Positions 7,556 through 15,618 are shown, counted from the first letter of the stretch. The stretch is DNA of 28,523 nt from Longivirga sp036510975 (GCA_036510975.1 DATCCY010000102.1:1-28523), one strand, 5' to 3'. Notes: a model not told the origin generated them from the letters alone. A program made the numbers and translations.

Positions 7556-8008
7556 TCAGCTCGTGGCCATGACCGGCCGACCGTACCCGGGGCGGTCGGA
7601 GTGATCGATGCCGTGCTCGGACCTGGTGTAGAGGTGGTGCTCGATGCCGTCCGGATCGTGGAGCACGAGCAGCCAGCCCAGGCTCGCTTCGATGACCGGT
7701 GAGTGCGCGACGTCGATCGAGTCGAGGAAGGACGCCCAGTCCTGGAGTGCTGGGAGGTCGGTGACGTGCCAGTTCAGTGGGTCGAAGCCGGCGATGCCGT
7801 GCGCCACATCGGCATTCTCCCGCAGGGCGAGCCCGGAGTCGATCAGCCCCGGGACGGTGCAGAGCACCCCGCGCACGACGCCGTCCGCGTCGGGGAACTC
7901 GAACCAGGGCGCGACGTCGAACACCTGCTGGTACCAGCTCAGGGAGCGTTGCAGATCGGTCACGGGCAGCTTGACGCCCCGCAGGCCGTCGATCGCGGGT
8001 CGAGTCAT
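7556..8008 (-). CDS. VOC-superfamily protein
   Basis: A 150-residue glyoxalase/bleomycin-resistance-fold protein: LRGVKLPVTDLQRSLSWYQQ near the start, LNWHVTDLPALQDWASFLD in the second module half and LLVLHDPDGIEHHLYTRSEH at the end. The His in NWHV and the Glu in GIEHH are at places where VOC enzymes bind metal. ATG 8008 has GGAGG 6 nt upstream; the ATG at 8014 would directly touch that site and is less likely. It converges with the MarR gene (31-bp gap) and diverges from a TetR gene, with a palindromic operator between, so it is the probable TetR target. The substrate is unknown. Confidence 0.85.
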   Translation of the reverse strand: MTRPAIDGLRGVKLPVTDLQRSLSWYQQVFDVAPWFEFPDADGVVRGVLCTVPGLIDSGLALRENADVAHGIAGFDPLNWHVTDLPALQDWASFLDSIDVAHSPVIEASLGWLLVLHDPDGIEHHLYTRSEHGIDHSDRPGYGRPVMATS

Positions 8009-8024
8009 GACCATCCTCCATTTG

Positions 8025-8049
8025 TTAGGTACAGTTGAACTGCCCTGAA
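8025..8049. promoter_or_regulatory. Palindromic operator between the VOC and TetR genes
   Basis: The core CAGTTGAACTG (8032-8042) is a perfect palindrome around one base, with further symmetric pairs out to TT (8025-8026) and AA (8048-8049). It is the only strong dyad in the 58-bp gap and sits where a TetR dimer would block both genes. Confidence 0.6.
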
Positions 8050-8066
8050 TTGGAAGGATGCTCCGG

Positions 8067-8747
8067 ATGCCCGAGGCCGTCAAGAGGCCCTACCGCTCCG
8101 ATGTCCGCGAGCGACAGGCGGCGGCCACCCGCGCCGAGATCCGTGAGCGCGCCGCTGCCCTCTTCGTGACGCGTGGATACGCCGGCACCACCATGCGCGA
8201 TGTCGCTGACGACGCAGGTGTCGCGGAACGCACCCTCTACAAGGCGTTCCCCACGAAGATCGAGCTGTTCCGTCACGTGCTCGGCGTAGCGATCGGTGGG
8301 GACGAGGGCGAGCGGCAGGTGCACGAGCGGGCTCAGGTGCAAGCGGTCCTGGCCGAGCGCGACCCCCGGGCGGTCCTGTCCGGGACCGTCGACGTCAGCG
8401 TCACGCTGTTGGATCGGGCGGCCGCCCTGATCATGGTCGGCGTGGAGGCAGCGGGAAGCGACCCCGAGCTGCGCGCCATGTCCTACGCCGGCGCCAGGGC
8501 GACCTACGCGGGTCACCTGTCCGTGGCGCGGCACCTGGCCGGCCTCGGAGGGCTTCGGACCGGACTCTCCCCAGCGGATGCGGCAGACGTGATGTACGCC
8601 CTCGCGTCGCCGTTCGCCCACCAGATGCTCCGGCGGGACAGGAGATGGAGCTCGCGCCACTACCGCAGCTGGCTGCTCGCGACACTGACCGAACAGCTCG
8701 TCAGTGTCGATCGTGCTACCGCGCCACCACGTCGACGTAGTAGATGA
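8067..8747 (+). CDS. TetR/AcrR-family transcriptional regulator
   Basis: A protein of about 226 residues with an N-terminal HTH: TRAEIRERAAALFVTRGYAG, then TTMRDVADDAGVAERTLYKA and FPTKIELF. This is the canonical TetR DNA-binding domain. The C-terminal ligand domain is variable and gives no inducer clue; it ends in an Arg-rich tail (PPRRRSR). ATG 8067 lies 9 nt after GGAAGG; ATG 8058 touches that motif directly and is the alternative start (three residues longer). It is divergent from the VOC gene and shares the palindrome at 8025-8049. Its 3' end overlaps a small minus-strand ORF. Confidence 0.9.
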   Translation: MPEAVKRPYRSDVRERQAAATRAEIRERAAALFVTRGYAGTTMRDVADDAGVAERTLYKAFPTKIELFRHVLGVAIGGDEGERQVHERAQVQAVLAERDPRAVLSGTVDVSVTLLDRAAALIMVGVEAAGSDPELRAMSYAGARATYAGHLSVARHLAGLGGLRTGLSPADAADVMYALASPFAHQMLRRDRRWSSRHYRSWLLATLTEQLVSVDRATAPPRRRSR

Positions 8748-8811
8748 CCACGGCGGCGACGGACGCGACCATCGCGACCATCGGGAGGACGTTGAGCGCC
8801 CAGACCTTCAC
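8716..8811 (-). CDS. 31-residue hydrophobic membrane peptide
   Basis: Starting at GTG 8811, with AAGGAG 8 nt upstream, the minus strand encodes 31 residues: a short N-terminus (MKVWALNVLP), a hydrophobic core rich in Val and Ala, and the end YYVDVVAR. Nearly the whole peptide can form one membrane helix. Codons have G or C in almost every third position, as in real genes nearby. It overlaps the last 32 bases of the TetR gene on the opposite strand. No family is recognised; small peptides of this kind often stabilise membrane complexes. It was found by eye because it is too short for usual gene callers. Confidence 0.5.
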   Translation of the reverse strand: MKVWALNVLPMVAMVASVAAVVIYYVDVVAR

Positions 8812-8910
8812 GGGAGGATCTCCTTGACTCGGTGTTGATGCACCTCACGCTACGGCGGGTCCTGGTCGTCGACTCCTTACTCCCAGCGTGGCGAGTGGGC
8901 AGGGTCACCC

Positions 8911-9084
8911 ATGAGTGCTTGGTCACGTCGTCCGCCGCGATGTCCAATGCGCGACAGCGGGTCCGCGGATGAGCGGGCGAGGACCCGGTGCGGAGGCGCG
9001 CTGTTCCACCAGGCGTATCCGCACGCGCCGCAGGACGCGCACCTCGCCAACAGGATCAGCGACATAGCCGCACAGGCCGACTAG
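8911..9084 (+). CDS. Doubtful 57-residue ORF
   Basis: ATG 8911 has a weak AGGG upstream. The second half (CGGALFHQAYPHAPQDAHLA, then NRISDIAAQAD) has codon use like real genes, while the first 20 codons do not, so this may be the tail of a decayed gene or a wrong start. The reverse strand of the same stretch also has an open frame. No family is recognised. Apart from this the 285 bp between 8812 and 9096 hold nothing I can identify. Confidence 0.25.
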   Translation: MSAWSRRPPRCPMRDSGSADERARTRCGGALFHQAYPHAPQDAHLANRISDIAAQAD

Positions 9085-9096
9085 GCGTGGATCGGG

Positions 9097-9471
9097 TCAG
9101 TGACCGTGGTCGTTGCCGCGCTTGGTGACCTGGATCCGGGTGAAGGCCTGCTCGGTCGAGGTGCAGCCGGTGGTCGTCGCGGTGAGCGTGTACTTGCCCT
9201 TCGCCGTCGGCGCGGTCAGCTTCGCGACCGCGTGGCGACCGGTGGCCGGCACCGTGACGGACTGGCTGCCGAGGGTGAAGGTGATGCTGCAGCCCGGCTG
9301 GACGTGCTTGGCGATGGCGTTGACCTGACGGCCCACCGACACCTCGTGCGGGTCCGCCGCCACGGTCAGGTGCTTGCCAGGCGGATAGGCGGACGCTCCC
9401 CCGGCCGCGCCGACCATCACACCGGCGCTGAGGCCGAGGATGAGCAGCGCCGTCATCGCACGACGCATCAT
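9097..9471 (-). CDS. Small secreted protein, function unknown
   Basis: A 124-residue protein with a clear Sec signal peptide: MMRRAMTALLILGLSAGVMV, cleavage after GGASA at about residue 28. The mature part (about 95 residues) is rich in Thr and Val and contains two cysteines (QPGCSITF and TTGCTSTE), which may form a disulfide in an Ig-like beta sandwich. The pattern GKYTLTATTTGC, with strands of alternating polarity, supports that fold. It ends in RGNDHGH. ATG 9471 lies 7 nt from a TAGGCT box, so it is probably leaderless. It is divergent from the phosphatase gene at 9625. No enzymatic motif is seen. Confidence 0.75.
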   Translation of the reverse strand: MMRRAMTALLILGLSAGVMVGAAGGASAYPPGKHLTVAADPHEVSVGRQVNAIAKHVQPGCSITFTLGSQSVTVPATGRHAVAKLTAPTAKGKYTLTATTTGCTSTEQAFTRIQVTKRGNDHGH

Positions 9472-9478
9472 GGCGCCG

Positions 9479-9484
9479 AGCCTA
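9479..9484 (-). promoter_or_regulatory. -10 box TAGGCT, leaderless type
   Basis: TAGGCT on the minus strand ends 7 nt before ATG 9471. No convincing -35 box is seen. Confidence 0.4.
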
Positions 9485-9612
9485 GCGCGTGACCGTGTCC
9501 GACGGGGGCGGACGGCGACGTCGACCCCTGCGATCCCCGGCCGCTGCCGGACATTCCGGACTCGCCGTCGTCCTCCATCCCCCTGCTCGGCCGGCCGCGG
9601 CGCTGCGGCCGA

Positions 9613-9618
9613 TAGCGT
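9613..9618 (+). promoter_or_regulatory. -10 box TAGCGT, leaderless type
   Basis: TAGCGT ends 6 nt before GTG 9625 of the phosphatase gene, and no Shine-Dalgarno motif is present. The -35 region is not recognisable. Confidence 0.4.
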
Positions 9619-9624
9619 CGCGGC

Positions 9625-10257
9625 GTGACGTCGACGGTGCAGCCAGGGCCGGTGCGGGTCCTGGCCGTGTGCACCGCAAACATCTGCCGCTCCCCCGCGA
9701 TCGAGCTGCTGCTGCGCTCCGCGCTCGCGGGCGCGGGCGTGCCCCTCGACGCCGTCGCGGTCTCGAGCGCCGGCGTCGTGGCGCGCGACGGCGCCACCCG
9801 GTGCGCCCGGTCGCGCAGCCTGCTCGCGGCGTACGGCGTCGACGACGTGGAGCTCTGGACGACCGGGGCGCGACGGCTCACCGCCGAGGACGTGCGCAGC
9901 GCCGACCTGATCCTCACCGCGTCCCGCGAGCACCGAGCCGCGGTCGCGCGGCTGCTGCCCGCGGCGCAGACCCGCACCTTCACCCTGCGCCAGGCGGCCC
10001 GCGCCGCCCACGGCATCGCCGCCGGTCCGCTGCCCGCGGTGGTGCCCCTGCCGCCTGCGGACGACGCGCGCGCGCAGCTGCGCTGGTTCGTCGCCGAGCT
10101 CGACGCGGCGCGCGGCCCCGTCGACGACCCGCTCGACGACGACGTGCCCGACCCGCACGTGGTCGGCGACGCCGAGCACGCCCGCGCCATGACGCTCATG
10201 ACCACGGCCGTCGCCGACCTCGCCGCCTGCGTCCAGCTCGTCCTCGCCGAACCCTGA
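9625..10257 (+). CDS. Low-molecular-weight protein tyrosine phosphatase family protein
   Basis: A 210-residue protein. The P-loop CX5R-S is complete as CTANICRSP with nucleophile Cys16, Arg22 and Ser23, immediately after the first strand VRVLAV. The general-acid aspartate is found in DVPDPHVVG near residue 170, matching the family DP motif. Typical members have about 150-180 residues, so an extra segment of about 30 residues (AAGPLPAVVPLPPADDARAQ) is inserted before the acid loop. Such enzymes dephosphorylate tyrosine kinases of exopolysaccharide systems or act as arsenate reductases; context gives no partner. The start is the GTG 6 nt after a -10-like TAGCGT. Confidence 0.88.
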   Translation: MTSTVQPGPVRVLAVCTANICRSPAIELLLRSALAGAGVPLDAVAVSSAGVVARDGATRCARSRSLLAAYGVDDVELWTTGARRLTAEDVRSADLILTASREHRAAVARLLPAAQTRTFTLRQAARAAHGIAAGPLPAVVPLPPADDARAQLRWFVAELDAARGPVDDPLDDDVPDPHVVGDAEHARAMTLMTTAVADLAACVQLVLAEP

Positions 10258-10297
10258 CCCGTGGTCCGCGCCGAGCCCTGCACGTCAGTGCCGCGCG

Positions 10298-11965
10298 TCA
10301 GTGGTGCGCGACGAGTCGGTCGTAGACGCTGGCACGGTCGCGGCCGTTGCGCTTGGCCTCGTAGAGCGCACTGTCCGCGTGGTCGAGGGAGTCCTTGAGC
10401 GAGTCGCCGTGCGCCAGAACGGAAATGCCCACGCTGAGGTGGCAGGTCAGCGACCGGCCGGCGACAGCGATCGGACGGGCCACCGCGGTGCGGATCTTCT
10501 CGGCGACCGTCTGCGCGTCCTGGACCCCGTGGACCCCGCGCAGCACCACGACGAACTCGTCGCCGCCCATGCGTCCGACGACGTCGCCGTCGCGGACCGT
10601 CACGGCGATGCGGTCGGCGACGATCCGCAGCACGTCGTCGCCGACGGCGTGGCCGAACGTGTCGTTGATGGTCTTGAAGTGGTCGATGTCGCAGTAGAGC
10701 AGGCCGACCCCGAGACCGCGGCGGTGGTCGCGCCAGTCGGTGTGGGTGAGCACGTCGAGCAGGTGGGACCGGCTCGCGACACCGGTGAGCGGGTCGCGGT
10801 TGACCCGTCCCGCGAGGTCGAGCCGCGCCACGTGGGCGGCCGTGACGTCCTGGTACTGGCAGACGTAGAACAGCGGATCACCGTGCTCGTCGCGGATGAG
10901 CCCGACGGCATGGTTGATCCAGATCTCGCGGCCGTTCGCCTCCAGCAGCCTGCGTGGGTGCGACTCGCGCGCCGAGACGCCCGAGAGCAGCCGGTCGCGG
11001 ACGCTCCGGATCGACTCGCTCGCGTCGTCCGGGAAGAGGTTCTCCTCCGTATGCTCGATGAGCCATGACTCGTCGCGACCGACGAGCTCGCCGAGCACCC
11101 CGTTGACCTCGACGAAACGGCCGTCGGGGCCGACCACCGCCATCCCCTCGGCCGCACCAGCCATGGCCAGGCGGAACGTGCGCTCGCTGCGGTCGAGCTC
11201 CTTGCGGAACCGCACCTCGTCGTCGATGTCACGCAGCGCAGCGACGAACCCGATCACGATTCCTGCGTCATCGGCGAAGGGGCTCAGGGCGACGGACATC
11301 CAGCGCGACGTGCCACCGGCCAGCACGAACCGCTCCTCGTACTGCGAGCGCAGACCCTGGGTCGCGCGCAGCTCGTGCCCCACGGCCGTGTCGCGATCGG
11401 CCGCATTGGTGAAGTCGCGACGATGCCGGCCGAGCACCTCGTCGGCGGCGTAGCCCAGCTGCGTGGTCACGGTGGGCGACGCCCAGGTGATCACCCACTC
11501 CAGGTCCATCAGGAACACGGCGTCGGTGGCGTTGTCGGCCAGCAGGCGGTAGCGCTTCTCGCGTGCGGCCAGGGCGAGCTCACGGCTCGTGGCCAGCCGG
11601 GAGAGCTGCACCGCGACCAGGCACACCACCAGCAGGCCCGCCAACCGCACCCAGTAGTCGTCGCTCGACAGCCCACCGTCGACGACGCCGGTCAGCATCC
11701 CCAGGGCGACGGCGACGATGCCGACGAACGCGGTCGCGCGGGGTCGCAGGAACGTCGCCGCGGCGACCACCGGTGCCGCCAGGAAGGGGAGCAGGACGAC
11801 GTCCGGCATGCGGATGTCGAGCACGAAGATCACCACGAGGATCATGACCAGCGCGGCGAGCCCGGCCCGCCGGACCGTGGCCTCCACAGCACGGGCAGCG
11901 GGGGCGTCGGCGGCCGCCTGGGGCCCTCCGGCTCGGGCGCTCGGTTCCTCGGGGGTCGTGACCAC
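10298..11965 (-). CDS. Membrane diguanylate cyclase with two PAS domains and a GGDEF domain
   Basis: About 555 residues: about four membrane helices within 35-125, PAS 1 about 135-265 (YRLLADNATDAVFLMDLEWV), PAS 2 about 265-385 (FRLAMAGAAEGMAVVGPDGR) and a GGDEF domain about 390-550. The domain has NRDPLTGVASRSHLLDVL, the metal-binding CDIDHFKTINDTFGHAVGDD and an intact RMGGDEF active site. RDGD five residues before GGDEF is a product-inhibition I-site, so an active, feedback-limited c-di-GMP synthase is expected. No EAL domain is present. GTG 11965 is chosen because GAGGGG lies 6 nt upstream; ATG 11971 and an upstream frame to 12025 are alternatives. It converges on the phosphatase gene with a 40-bp gap. 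Confidence 0.9.
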   Translation of the reverse strand: MVTTPEEPSARAGGPQAAADAPAARAVEATVRRAGLAALVMILVVIFVLDIRMPDVVLLPFLAAPVVAAATFLRPRATAFVGIVAVALGMLTGVVDGGLSSDDYWVRLAGLLVVCLVAVQLSRLATSRELALAAREKRYRLLADNATDAVFLMDLEWVITWASPTVTTQLGYAADEVLGRHRRDFTNAADRDTAVGHELRATQGLRSQYEERFVLAGGTSRWMSVALSPFADDAGIVIGFVAALRDIDDEVRFRKELDRSERTFRLAMAGAAEGMAVVGPDGRFVEVNGVLGELVGRDESWLIEHTEENLFPDDASESIRSVRDRLLSGVSARESHPRRLLEANGREIWINHAVGLIRDEHGDPLFYVCQYQDVTAAHVARLDLAGRVNRDPLTGVASRSHLLDVLTHTDWRDHRRGLGVGLLYCDIDHFKTINDTFGHAVGDDVLRIVADRIAVTVRDGDVVGRMGGDEFVVVLRGVHGVQDAQTVAEKIRTAVARPIAVAGRSLTCHLSVGISVLAHGDSLKDSLDHADSALYEAKRNGRDRASVYDRLVAHH

Positions 11966-12210
11966 GGGCATCCCCTCGCGACGGGTCGGCGCGCGGTGCC
12001 AACAGCCGTTGCGGACCGCTCGCACCGCGCCTTGACGCGCAGGGTGCGCGCCGATCCTGGGTGTGCCACGTCAGCACCCTGAGAAGCACGTGTGACGTGT
12101 CGCGGCCCCACCGCAGGCGCGTCCGCTCAGGCGAACGCGGCGCTCGGTCCGGCGCGACCGCGGGTAGCGTCCCTCGTCCGGCCCTGGGGAGGGACCGGGG
12201 GGAGGGAACC

Positions 12211-13230
12211 ATGCGTGTTCGGCATGCCGGTCGGCGGGTCACCGTCGTGGCGCTTCCGCTCGCCGTCGCCACCGCGACCGCCTGCGTCGCCCTGGGCCTC
12301 ACCGCCGGGCCCGCGGCCTCCGCCGCCGCGCCGTCCTCGCTCGCCCCCCGGACCGCCAGCACCCCTGCCGCCCCAGTCATCGCGGGGACGGTCGACCGGA
12401 CGAGCCGCGCCGCGGTCCTCGCCGCCTACCGCGCGCAGTACGTCGCACCGTCCCGGGTCACCGGCTCGTGGAGCGGGCGTGTGTCCTCGTGCGACGCGGG
12501 CAGCACGAGTTCCGCCTTCACCCGGGCGACGCTGTCGGCCATCAACTGGGCCCGGTCGCAGTCCGGGATGCCGCCCGTCCTCGGCGTCAACCCGGCCTAC
12601 TCCGCGCGGGCGCAGCGCACCGCGCTGCTCATGCAGGCGCAAGGGGCGCTGTCGCACGCGCCGGCGAGCTCGTGGGCGTGCTGGACCAGCGAGGCCGCTG
12701 CGGGCGCCGCACACTCCAACCTCGCGCTCGGGATCACGGGCGCACGCGCCGTCGGGATGTACCTCACCGACCCGGGCAGCGCCAACACCGACGCCGGGCA
12801 CCGCCGCTGGCTGCTCTTCCCCCGTCTCGGCCAGATCGGCATCGGCAACACCGCCTGGGCCAACGCCCTCTACGTGCTCGGCTCGCCGGCGCGCCTGCCC
12901 GCCGGCGTTCCCGCCTACTACGGCTGGCCGACCTCGGGCTACTTCCCGCGCGCCGCCGAGCCGAGCGGCCTGTGGTCGTTGTCGTCCGCGCGCGGCAGCT
13001 CCTTCGCGCGGGCCACCGTGCGGGTGATCGGTCCTGGCGGCGCTCCGGTCCGGGTGGTCCGCTACCCCGTGCACGACGGCTACGGCGACCCGACCCTGGT
13101 CTGGCGGCTGGTGCCGGTCCCGAGCCGGGGCGTGCACGTCGACCAGGTCTACCGGGTCACCGTCTCGAACATCAGGACCGCATCGGGCCGGACCACGTCC
13201 TACTCCTACGCGGTGACCCTGATCTCCTGA
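12211..13230 (+). CDS. Secreted CAP-domain (SCP-like) protein
   Basis: A 339-residue exported protein. The signal peptide ends near residue 38 (GLTAGPAASA). The CAP domain spans about 105-230: INWARSQSGMPPVLGVNPAY, LSHAP, ALGITGARAVGMYLTDPG and GHRRWLLFPRLGQIGIGNT. These are the helix, histidine and GHRRWLL motifs seen in bacterial CAP/YkwD-like proteins, whose role is unclear (cell-wall binding or lytic functions have been suggested). A C-terminal Ig-like domain of about 90 residues follows (VRVIGPGGAPVRVVRYPVHD). ATG 12211 follows GGAGGG. A possible -10 box TAGCGT lies at 12165-12170. The 245 bp from 11966 to 12210 contain nothing else I can support. Confidence 0.8.
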   Translation: MRVRHAGRRVTVVALPLAVATATACVALGLTAGPAASAAAPSSLAPRTASTPAAPVIAGTVDRTSRAAVLAAYRAQYVAPSRVTGSWSGRVSSCDAGSTSSAFTRATLSAINWARSQSGMPPVLGVNPAYSARAQRTALLMQAQGALSHAPASSWACWTSEAAAGAAHSNLALGITGARAVGMYLTDPGSANTDAGHRRWLLFPRLGQIGIGNTAWANALYVLGSPARLPAGVPAYYGWPTSGYFPRAAEPSGLWSLSSARGSSFARATVRVIGPGGAPVRVVRYPVHDGYGDPTLVWRLVPVPSRGVHVDQVYRVTVSNIRTASGRTTSYSYAVTLIS

Positions 13231-13237
13231 CAACGTT

Positions 13238-13261
13238 AGGTTGACGTGGGTAACTGAACCT
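13238..13261. promoter_or_regulatory. Inverted repeat over the MMPL promoter, candidate TetR operator
   Basis: AGGTT (13238-13242) pairs with AACCT (13257-13261) across 14 bp, and an outer pair GTTAG (13235-13239) and CTAAC (13264-13268) overlaps it. The dyad covers the space between the -35 and -10 boxes, as expected for a repressor site. Confidence 0.45.
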
Positions 13262-13270
13262 GGCTAACGT
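13241..13270 (+). promoter_or_regulatory. Promoter of the MMPL gene
   Basis: TTGACG (13241-13246), an 18-bp spacer and TAACGT (13265-13270). Transcription would start near 13277, giving a leader of about 42 nt. Confidence 0.6.
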
Positions 13271-13318
13271 AGCGGTGTTCAGTCGACACTCCGTCGACCT
13301 CGTCCCCCGGGAGCACCG

Positions 13319-15613
13319 ATGTCCGCACCCACCGTCGGCGCCCACGGCGCCGCAGCCCCCGCGCCGCGCGGCTTCGCCCGCCTCGGCGCGTTCACCGTCC
13401 GGCGCCGCATCCCGATCCTCGTGCTCGCCGTGCTCTTCGTCGTCGTCGCCGGGGTCGTCGGCGGTGGGGTCGTCGCCCGGCTGTCTTCCGGCGGCTTCGA
13501 CGACCCGGGCTCGGCCTCGGCCACTGCCGCCACCGAGCTCGCCGACCGCTTCGACGCCGGCCCGTCGGACATCGTCGTCATCGCCGGAAGCCCGGCCGGC
13601 ACGTCGGTCGACTCCCCGGCCGTGGCCGCCGCAGGCACCACGCTCGCCCAGCGGCTCGCGAAGGAGCCCGGCGTCCGTGACGTCACGAGCTACTGGGCCG
13701 CCCCCAACGCGGCCATGCGCAGCACCGACGGCTCGCTGGCGCTCATCACCGCGCGCATGGTCGAGAGCGGCGACGCCGCCCAGAAGCGCGCGGGCGAGAT
13801 CGCCAAGCAGCTCGCCGGCACGACGCCGGACGGCGTCCTGACCGTCCACGTGTCCGGGGCACCGGTCGTCTTCAGCGAGGTCGGCTCCACGATCGAGAAG
13901 GACCTGCAGCGCGCGGAGAGCATCGCCATCCCGATCACGATGATCCTGATGCTGCTCGTGTTCGGGGCGCTCGTCGCCTCGGGGCTGCCCGCCGTCATCG
14001 GTGCCGTCGCCGTCCTCGGCTCGTTCCTCGCGCTGTTCCTCACCACGCAGGTGACGAGCGTGAGCATCTTCGCGATCAACCTCGTCACCGCCCTGGGCAT
14101 CGGGCTCGGCATCGACTACGCGCTCTTCCTCGTCACGCGCTTCCGCGAGGAGCTCGCGCGAGGTCGCGAGCCGCACGACGCCGTGATCCGCACGGTCGCG
14201 ACCGCCGGGCGCACCGTGGTGTTCTCCGGCATCACCGTGGCCATCGCGCTGTCGGCGCTGCTGGTCTTCCCGCAGTTCTTCCTGCGCTCCTTCGCCTACG
14301 CCGGCATCGCCACCACGGCGCTCGCCGTCATCGCCGCCGTCGTCGTCCTGCCCGCGCTGCTCGCCGTGCTGGGCACGCGGGTCAACCGGTTCCGGGTGCT
14401 GCGGGGCTCGATGGAGGTCACCGACCACGGCTTCTGGTACCGCCTGTCGCAGTTCGTGATGGCGCGGCCGTGGCCGGTGCTCATCGGCGGCGTCGCCCTG
14501 CTCGTCGCGCTCGGGCTGCCCTTCTTCCGCGTCACCTTCGGGCAGACCGACGACCGCGTGCTGCCCGCCTCCGCGCAGGCGGCCCAGGCCGGAGCGCTGC
14601 TGCGCGACAAGTTCGACTCGCGCGAGTCCGACCCGCTCAGCGTCGTCGCACCGGCGAGCACCGCCGGCACCGGCATCGTGTCGACCTACGCCGCACAGCT
14701 CTCGCAGGTCCCCGGCGTCACGCGGGTCGACGCGGTGACCGGCTCCTACGCCGAGGGCAAGCAGGTCGCGCCGGCGAACCCGGCCAGCACGAGGTTCACC
14801 GCACCGAGCGGCGACGGCACGTGGCTCTCGGTGGTGGTCGACGTCGAGCCGTACTCCAACGCGGGCAAGCAGGTCGTCGCGGACCTGCGCGCCGTGCCGT
14901 CGCCGCTGGGCACGACGTACGTCGGCGGCTCCGCGGCGGTGTTCGCGGACTCGCAGGACGCCATGGGATCGCGGCTGCCGTGGGCCATCGGCATCATCGC
15001 GGTCGCGACGTTCATCCTGCTGTTCCTGTTCACCGGGTCCGTCGTCCTGCCGGTCAAGGCGCTCGTGACGAACACGCTGAGCCTGTCGGCGACCTTCGGC
15101 GCGATGGTGTGGATCTTCCAGGAGGGTCACCTCTCGCAGTGGCTCGGCAACTTCACAGTCACCGGCGAGCTCGACACCTCGATGCCGATCCTCATGTTCT
15201 GCATCGCCTTCGGCCTGTCGATGGACTACGAGGTCTTCCTGCTCTCGAGGATCAAGGAGGAGTACGACCGCACGGGTGACAACAACGCCGCCGTGGCGAT
15301 CGGGCTGCAGCGCACGGGCCGGCTGGTGACCTCGGCCGCCGCGCTGCTGGCCATCGTGTTCATCGCGTTCGCGACGAGCAGCGTCACGATCATCAAGATG
15401 CTCGGCATCGGCGTCGCCCTCGCGGTGCTCGTCGACGCGACGGTCGTCCGCGGCCTGCTCGTACCCGCGTTCATGCGGATCGCGGGCGACGCGAACTGGT
15501 GGGCCCCCGGCCCGCTGAGGCGCCTGCACGACCGCATCGGGATCAGCGAGGCGGACGACGAGATCTACGTGCCTGCGGACCCGCGTCGCGACGACCCCGT
15601 GGTCGTAGGCTGA
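13319..15613 (+). CDS. MMPL/RND-family membrane transporter
   Basis: A 764-residue exporter with the duplicated RND layout: one membrane helix near 30-52, a large extracytoplasmic loop, five or more helices (about 200-350), a second long loop and a second helix bundle (about 555-730). The two conserved intramembrane motifs GLGIDYALFLVTRFREEL and AFGLSMDYEVFLLSRIKEEY carry the Asp residues used for proton coupling in MmpL proteins. Substrates of the family are lipids, glycolipids or drugs; none can be assigned here. ATG 13319 has GGGAG 6 nt upstream. The downstream TetR gene begins 5 nt after the stop and probably regulates this exporter. Confidence 0.92.
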   Translation: MSAPTVGAHGAAAPAPRGFARLGAFTVRRRIPILVLAVLFVVVAGVVGGGVVARLSSGGFDDPGSASATAATELADRFDAGPSDIVVIAGSPAGTSVDSPAVAAAGTTLAQRLAKEPGVRDVTSYWAAPNAAMRSTDGSLALITARMVESGDAAQKRAGEIAKQLAGTTPDGVLTVHVSGAPVVFSEVGSTIEKDLQRAESIAIPITMILMLLVFGALVASGLPAVIGAVAVLGSFLALFLTTQVTSVSIFAINLVTALGIGLGIDYALFLVTRFREELARGREPHDAVIRTVATAGRTVVFSGITVAIALSALLVFPQFFLRSFAYAGIATTALAVIAAVVVLPALLAVLGTRVNRFRVLRGSMEVTDHGFWYRLSQFVMARPWPVLIGGVALLVALGLPFFRVTFGQTDDRVLPASAQAAQAGALLRDKFDSRESDPLSVVAPASTAGTGIVSTYAAQLSQVPGVTRVDAVTGSYAEGKQVAPANPASTRFTAPSGDGTWLSVVVDVEPYSNAGKQVVADLRAVPSPLGTTYVGGSAAVFADSQDAMGSRLPWAIGIIAVATFILLFLFTGSVVLPVKALVTNTLSLSATFGAMVWIFQEGHLSQWLGNFTVTGELDTSMPILMFCIAFGLSMDYEVFLLSRIKEEYDRTGDNNAAVAIGLQRTGRLVTSAAALLAIVFIAFATSSVTIIKMLGIGVALAVLVDATVVRGLLVPAFMRIAGDANWWAPGPLRRLHDRIGISEADDEIYVPADPRRDDPVVVG
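15606..15611 (+). promoter_or_regulatory. -10 box TAGGCT inside the MMPL stop region
   Basis: TAGGCT covers the final codons of the MMPL gene (its last base begins the TGA) and ends 7 nt before ATG 15619 of the TetR gene, which has no ribosome site. The TetR gene may have a leaderless transcript separate from the exporter mRNA. Confidence 0.4.
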
Positions 15614-15618
15614 GCCGC

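Noticed and set aside
8877..9065. Minus-strand 62-residue frame with CASCGAC resembling a zinc ribbon
   Set aside because: Only one cysteine cluster, no ribosome site, codon use not better than on the opposite strand.
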